The notes below the pieces were generated by a model, which had not been told where the DNA came from, did no database searches, and was given only the letters and a program-made list of their open reading frames with translations. Source: Sacculina carcini (taxonomy: Eukaryota > Arthropoda > Thecostraca > Sacculinidae). Taken from it: 64,000 bases of DNA. Positions 58,801 through 64,000 of this stretch are shown piece by piece (positions within the stretch are counted from its first letter, which is position 1; each line of letters starts with the position of its first letter). The position numbers and the translations under genes were made by a program. The DNA lies in assembly GCA_916048095.2 (NCBI GenBank), contig OU696577.1:5380940-5444939 (forward strand), in the 5' to 3' direction.

Positions 58801-58919
58801 AAACCGTGGTCACACGAGCCAATTGTTGGCTTGCAGCGGACAATAGTTGGCTTCCGAGTGGTTACACGAGGCCAATAATTGTCCAAACCCGGCTAAACCA
58901 TTTGAATTTTGATTTAATG
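58801..58919. mobile_element. Truncated copy of the Harbinger-like MITE of intron 8
   Basis: It begins ACCGTGGTCACACGAGCC, repeats the GCAGCGGACAAT and GTGGTTACACGAGGCC phrases of 39516-39745, and stops after TTTGAATTTTGATTTAATG. It is internally shortened. Confidence 0.8.
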
Positions 58920-59227
58920 AAATGAAATGTATTGCCACTTTTGATGTCAAAGTATAGGCTTTAGAGGCACGGAAAACAAATATACATGTAAATACAATAT
59001 AAACATCACAGTCACTTCATACACAGGCTCGTACGCACATGCAAGCAGAATAATCCACGTAATACCTGACATTGTCGTGTCAGCATTCACACCCGAGGAT
59101 TAAATAACAGACTGGTTCAACAGATGAGTGCGCAGTCTTGACGAAAACTTTGAGATTCGCGGCTGATTTGACGAAATTTGGTAGTCGGTTGAAAAGTCGC
59201 CGGGCCGAAAACTGGAATGATCTAGCC

Positions 59228-59345
59228 CAGTGGTTCTCACGTGGGCCATATGGCACCCCTGGGGGCCATGAGATTTTCTTGAGGGGCCACCGGACCAAAC
59301 TTAAAAATGGGGAGTCACCGTATTTTCTCAGGGGCCACGAAAAAT
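59228..59345. mobile_element. hAT-type MITE, left end only
   Basis: CAGTGGTTCTCACGTGGGCC is a hAT-type tip followed by a GGGGGCCATGAGATTTTC and AGGGGCCACCGG repeat. The matching right end is not found. Confidence 0.5.
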
Positions 59346-59492
59346 GTATGTTGAAACAGTGTATTACTGTTATTATTTCGATGTATATTTCAATCGCGTG
59401 AACCGCCGCGACAGTGACATCACCGGTGTTTGCCTGACGCGTGTATTTGATCCGCCGACGTCTGTGTGTGTCTGTGTGCTGACCTCACCTGT

Positions 59493-61188
59493 TGTAACAA
59501 TGTTTTATATTTTGCGGTGTTATATTGTCGCTGATGGGCATGATGCCGCTAGCGATCAGTCCCAGTGGCTGTGGCAGCAGGTGTGCCGTGAACCAGTGGC
59601 GTAGTGTACGAGTGACGGAGGGTGTGAGACCCAGTCACTCACTAACGCCAACTGCAGCGCACTGGAACGACAGGCTGTGCCCTGTCTGTCGACCCGAAAT
59701 CGACTACCCGACAGCGCGACGCTCGGTATAAAAACCTTCCGTCTTGCTAAGAGACGTCCGAGCTGGGAGTGCACCGCTAAGTGACACTAGCCAGACTCGA
59801 CGGTTTAAAGCGAACGTCTGATGCCTCAGAATCAAATGTGCTCAAGCCCACCTCTATGGGTGTTGTCTCGGAGGAATAACCGGCTACGGTATTCAGTCCA
59901 AGGCAGGCGGCAGAGCACAATCTATCCTTGGCAAAACGCTGTGAGGGCGATGTGGTCTTTAAAAAGACCGAAATGTATATTGCGTAGGTTAACTCGCTAA
60001 TTTTACAGGGAGCGGGAGCGGTACCGTGGAGACCAGTAAAACTCAGAGCCGACGACGTGAGAGAGACCTTTATTGCCGAAAGTGCACGCTTTATATACCG
60101 CACGTTGTAACCGTACGGTGTGGTGTTACACGTGACGTCACTGCTACCGTGTGCAACATGATGAATGTGTATGTGTGTGTGTGTGTGTTTGTCTGACGCG
60201 CATGCGCGTCTAACATTTTGCGATAAATAAAACAGCAATAACAATCAAAAGCATATACAAACACCGTGCACACATAATTGTTATATAACGGAATTAAAAC
60301 GTAATGACACTCGCGGTAATACAGTGACAGTGATATAATTGGCAAATGCAAATACAATAAAACAGTGTACACATTTGACATACATGGAACAGAATTGATG
60401 TGTGTGGCTACAATATATAAGTTATATTCTTATTTTTAGTAATCGTCTGTTTTGAACATTGTATATTGCATGTTGTGTATTAGATATGGCATAGGATAGA
60501 AGTTAGGATAGAAAGTGGAGCATAAACACATACATATACAACATATACATCACTGTCAACACAATAGGTTAGAATACAGAATACAGCATTGGTTGCACAC
60601 ACGTAGACACACACACATACACTGCACGACATTAAGAGGCAACACGTGCACACGCATATATTACACACACCAGTGTGTAAGACTATGTGCGTGTTGCATT
60701 GTGGTGACCTTGCGGTCCGTAAATAATGAGGTCGTGCACAAATAGGAGATAGAGAATGGTGTAGGCGACGCTAGCTAGCACTATGTAAGCACAGTGCTTT
60801 CACCATTCGGGGTATATAGGGATAGAAGAGCAGCGGCAGTAGAGATATGGAATAGATAGATAGAAGCGGCAGCGGGAGGAGATAGATTGAGCAGCAGCAG
60901 CAGTAGAGGAGATTCAGTAGAGAAGTGGAGGGGTTCAGAGGGAGAATGGAACGGAACAGAGTATAGTAACACCAGAGGATAGAACGGGAGGGAAGATAGG
61001 ATAGCACACTGAACATAACGTTAGGACCGATAGAGTTAGGAACTGCAACCTTCAGCGTAATATCACGACGAAATACATTGTTTCTTCAACAACTGTGTTT
61101 GGAATCGGCACAACAAGAGTTATCGCGGCACACAACGACAAGAGGCCTGCTCAACTAGAACTATCACGACTGAAAAACAACACTTACA
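59493..61188 (+). repeat. 5' LTR, enlarged by a nested insert
   Basis: It matches the 3' LTR except for an 887-bp insert at 59526-60412 and a missing roughly 70-bp duplication. It ends ACACTTACA before the primer-binding site, where the 3' LTR has ACACTGTTACA. Confidence 0.9.
59526..60412. mobile_element. TG...CA insert inside the 5' LTR, probable solo LTR of another element
   Basis: It starts TGTCGCTGATGG and ends TGTGGCTACA. ATAT flanks both sides, and removing the insert with one ATAT restores exactly the sequence seen in the 3' LTR (GCGGTGTTATATATAAG). TATA-box-like GGTATAAAAAC lies at about 59725. On the minus strand, TATATAAAGCGTGC is followed closely by AATAAAGG. The size, TG/CA ends, 4-bp duplication and promoter-like signals fit a solo LTR; its family is unknown. 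Confidence 0.75.
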
Positions 61189-61190
61189 TT

Positions 61191-61210
61191 TGGTGCCGTG
61201 ACCCGGATCC
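61191..61210 (+). promoter_or_regulatory. Primer-binding site
   Basis: TGGTGCCGTGACCCGGATCC begins two bases after the 5' LTR and starts with TGG, as expected for pairing to the CCA end of a tRNA. Similar sequences occur in BEL/Pao-type and related elements. The tRNA species is not assigned. Confidence 0.8.
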
Positions 61211-62959
61211 AAGGAAGTAGATAATTTTGAAAAGAAAACAGACATCTTCAACAGCGTGAAGACATCTTCAACAGTGCCCGAAATGTGTTACATCTGCTTC
61301 TGTGACTTCTGGACCTGTTACATCTGGTGCTCAAGAAAAAGATCAGCAAAGCATTCATCATCACTGGTGCTTCAATATTGTTTGTAAGGTACGTGGTTAA
61401 TCACTGCTTTCCTATTAAGTTTTGCATTTCCTTTTTCCTTAAATCAGAAATCAGAGCCATATTTAGAGTAAAACTAAATGTCTACGATTACAAGGAACGA
61501 TACATTAATGCCAGATTATCTGCACGTCTACGCCATGAATATAAACAGTATAATGGTCGTATATAGCAACAAGAAGTCGATCATTAGACAAAATGTACCC
61601 CAAGAAGACTATGGTAATCAATAAGACAAGGAAGATGTGGATAGTACGTCATTATCAGAACGACTAACACGACCTCAAACATAGCATGTAGGAGTTAATA
61701 TAGTTGAAGTTAATAAGCAGCAAAATGCACATCGAGTAAACGAATCGAAGTTGAAAATTGAAGGGAAAAAATGTAGAAATTGATTTGATGCAATTGCATT
61801 AATGACGAGCCAAAGCAAACAAAACAGAAAATATAGTGAAGTTTTGACCGGAAACGTAAAACAAGCCTTAGCGGGGAAGACTACCAGCATAACAAACGGA
61901 CTGACTGATAGACTGACGAATTGATCAGAAGAGGAGGTGAAAGTATATGCCGTAATTCTCACACACTGGTGAGAACGGAAATGAAGGCAGAACGAATTAT
62001 ATGGTTTTCGCATATGGCAGCGAAAACACCGATGTTAAGTTGGGGCATTTGATATGCGACTTAACGGACAGGAGATATTGAATATTTTATCTGGTAACAA
62101 GGACAGATAAAAGGAAGCATACAAGGAGAGTATGTATCGACATGCATAGATTGATGCATTGGAACGTGAGGGCATGATACGCCACTAAGTGACTGAGACT
62201 ATATGACTAGATGACTGAAAGCATGAACCGCTACTATGAAGGCCTTGAAACGTCCGTGTTTAAGACATTACTAGACTGTAGACAAGACACCACTAGATAA
62301 TTGAATGACAATAGTAGAACGGCGAGAGAATAAAATTAGGGTGAAATACAGAAGAGGATACAGAGAGAAGAATTACGAAACAAGATTTACGTGAAAAATA
62401 ATACATGGCTCTGCGAATACTGTTCCTATTCCGAAGTAATCTTATCAATCCCACGGAATCCTACTCCTTTCCTTGATATCATGCTGATACACGACACTGA
62501 AAAGCAAGTGAAAATCGACCGATTGTCCAGTTCTATGAAAACATCAACGATCGACGCAGTAAAGTTGCTCATTACCGTTGGAGGAGTGACATTAGAAGAT
62601 GTACATGGTGCTCTACAATGTGAACAAAGAACTTCCGTGAGCATTCATGCGTGATACCGATGAAGCCAAACTCCGAAGTGACAAAAGCTGACAACAGTAT
62701 CCTGATTACGTATATCTGCGCGATGACATCTGTGAACAACATCAGCCGAAATCATCCACCATGTACGAGGTACCAAGAAGCCAAGTACTCATCGGAACGC
62801 GTGCAAATAAACAACAATCGCGGGGCTCAATTGTGCAAATACTCGTCAGTTGAAGATCATCACACGTCTTCAATGAAAACCCACTTCTGACCACACAATA
62901 GCATGGCCGTGTGTAAGCTCTAGTGGCTCGCATTCGCTCGATTGACCTCGCAGTTGTGA
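61211..62959 (+). other. Internal region of the LTR element, no recognisable gag/pol
   Basis: Short open frames at 61327-61566, 62391-62654 and 62651-62890 show no zinc knuckle, DTG, YXDD or integrase motif. The sequence is purine-rich and broken by stops in all frames. Confidence 0.75.
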
Positions 62960-63835
62960 TGTAACAATGTTTTATATTTTGCGGTGTTATATATAAGTTA
63001 TATTCTTATTTTTAGTAATCGTCTGTTTTGAACATTGTATATTGCATGTTGTGTATTAGATATGGCATAGGATAGAAGTTAGGATAGAAAGTGGAGCATA
63101 AACACATACATCACTGTCAACACAGAAGGTTAGGCAACGAGAAGCATAGCAGTGGTCGCACGCTCACACACACATAAACATATACATCACTGTCAACACA
63201 ATAGGTTAGAATACAGAATACAGCATTAGTTGCATACACATAAACACACACACATACACTGCAAGACATTAAGAGACAGCAGGGCAGCACGTGCACACGC
63301 ATATATTACACACACCAGTGTGTAAGACTATGTGCGTGTTGCATTGTGGTGACCTTGCGGTCCGTAAATAATGAGGTCGTGCACAAATAGGAGATAGAGA
63401 ATGGTGTAGGCGACGCTAGCTAGCACTATATAAGCACAGTGCTTTCACCATTCGGGGGATATAGGAATAGAAGAGCAGCGGCAGTAGGGATATGGAATAG
63501 ATAGATAGAAGCGGCAGCGGGAGGAGATAGCTTGAGCAGCAGCAGCAGTAGAGGAGATTCAGTAGAGAAGTGGAGTGGTTCAGAGGGAGAATGGAACGGA
63601 ACAGAGTATAGTAACACCAGAGGATAGAACGGGAGGGAAGATAGGATAGAACACTGAACATAACGTTAGGACCGATAGAGTTAGGAACTGCAACCTTCAG
63701 CGTAATATCACGACGAAATACATTGTTTCTTCAACAACTGTGTTTGGAATCGGCACAACAAGAGTTATCGTGGCACACAACGACAAGAGGCCTGCTCAAC
63801 TAGAACTATCTCGACTGAAAAACAACACTGTTACA
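62960..63835 (+). repeat. 3' LTR
   Basis: 876 bp. It carries a tandem duplication around ATCACTGTCAACACA (63110-63200) absent from the 5' LTR, and otherwise differs at few positions. Confidence 0.92.
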
Positions 63836-63840
63836 CCTGT

Positions 63841-64000
63841 ACGTACGGTCGTGGCGTTGTTTTGGTGGTCGGTGGAAATAGTCACCGGTGTACATGAGCT
63901 AATCCTCTGGAAAAGTCGCGTTGCGACGGTGCGTGTATATCCCATGCGTGCATGTCCCTGGCAGAGCCGTTGCGAGGAATTATGGGTCCCCACCCCGAAG
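63841..64000. other. Flank, nothing recognised
   Basis: 160 bases of unique sequence to the window end. Confidence 0.5.

Larger units (their letters stand above)
58203..59492. other. Downstream of the zinc-finger gene, with MITE pieces
   Basis: It contains the 3' UTR of the zinc-finger gene (end not determined), a truncated Harbinger-like MITE (58801-58919) and one end of a hAT-type MITE (59228-59345). No further gene is recognised. Confidence 0.6.
59493..63835 (+). mobile_element. LTR retrotransposon without recognisable pol (LARD-like)
   Basis: Long direct repeats at both ends start TGTAACAATG and end TTACA. CCTGT flanks both sides exactly (59488-59492 and 63836-63840), a 5-bp target duplication. 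A primer-binding-site-like sequence follows the 5' LTR. The roughly 1.77-kb interior has only short unrecognised open frames, so it must have depended on another element's enzymes. I see no clear polypurine tract before the 3' LTR. Confidence 0.92.

Noticed and set aside
60771..61016. 81-codon minus-strand Leu/Ser-rich frame, repeated at 63416-63661
   Set aside because: Both lie in the LTRs and are identical because the LTRs are; no domain and no sign of translation.

Overview
This window is animal nuclear DNA, most likely from an invertebrate (protostome). It holds two host genes. One is a multi-exon TEAD/Scalloped transcription factor on the + strand, with spliceosomal GT-AG introns. The other is a single-exon C2H2 zinc-finger gene with a ZAD-like N-terminal domain. 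ZAD domains are commonest in arthropods, which hints at that group but does not prove it. The rest is intron or intergenic DNA with a very heavy load of (CA)n/(GT)n and (TA)n microsatellites and many transposon relics.

Layout. 1-8.5 kb: a decayed Tigger (pogo-family) transposon inside a (TA)n array, a minisatellite split by a hAT-type MITE, and a non-autonomous Tigger-like element. 8.9-17.4 kb: microsatellite-dense non-coding DNA, a small hAT MITE with a perfect 8-bp target duplication, then a CpG-rich stretch that may be the TEAD promoter. 17.4-40.5 kb: the TEAD gene. Nine coding exons can be assigned, phases agree at all eight junctions, and the sum is 583 codons plus stop. The eight C-terminal exons are certain or nearly so; the 38-nt first coding exon is an inference. 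40.5-45.4 kb: repeat relics, including a hAT element with a nested MITE and a fragment of a widespread transposon-type protein. 45.4-52.5 kb: a minus-strand non-LTR retrotransposon whose ORF1 is split by a Ty3/gypsy element and whose ORF2 part ends in a large inverted duplication. 54.5-58.2 kb: a hAT-like element ending 62 bp before the zinc-finger ORF. 59.5-63.8 kb: an LTR retrotransposon without recognisable pol, with a second TG...CA insert (probably a solo LTR) inside its 5' LTR.

Main observation: every acceptor in the TEAD gene is preceded by a (GT)n-type tract instead of an ordinary polypyrimidine tract, and several donors (introns 3, 6 and 8, weakly 4) are followed by (CA)n. The two ends of one intron are therefore complementary in the pre-mRNA and could pair across it. 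This resembles the AC...GU intron bridging reported in fish. Here it is systematic in one conserved Hippo-pathway gene.

No prokaryotic operons, CRISPR arrays or tRNA/rRNA genes were recognised by eye. RNA genes were not searched for computationally.
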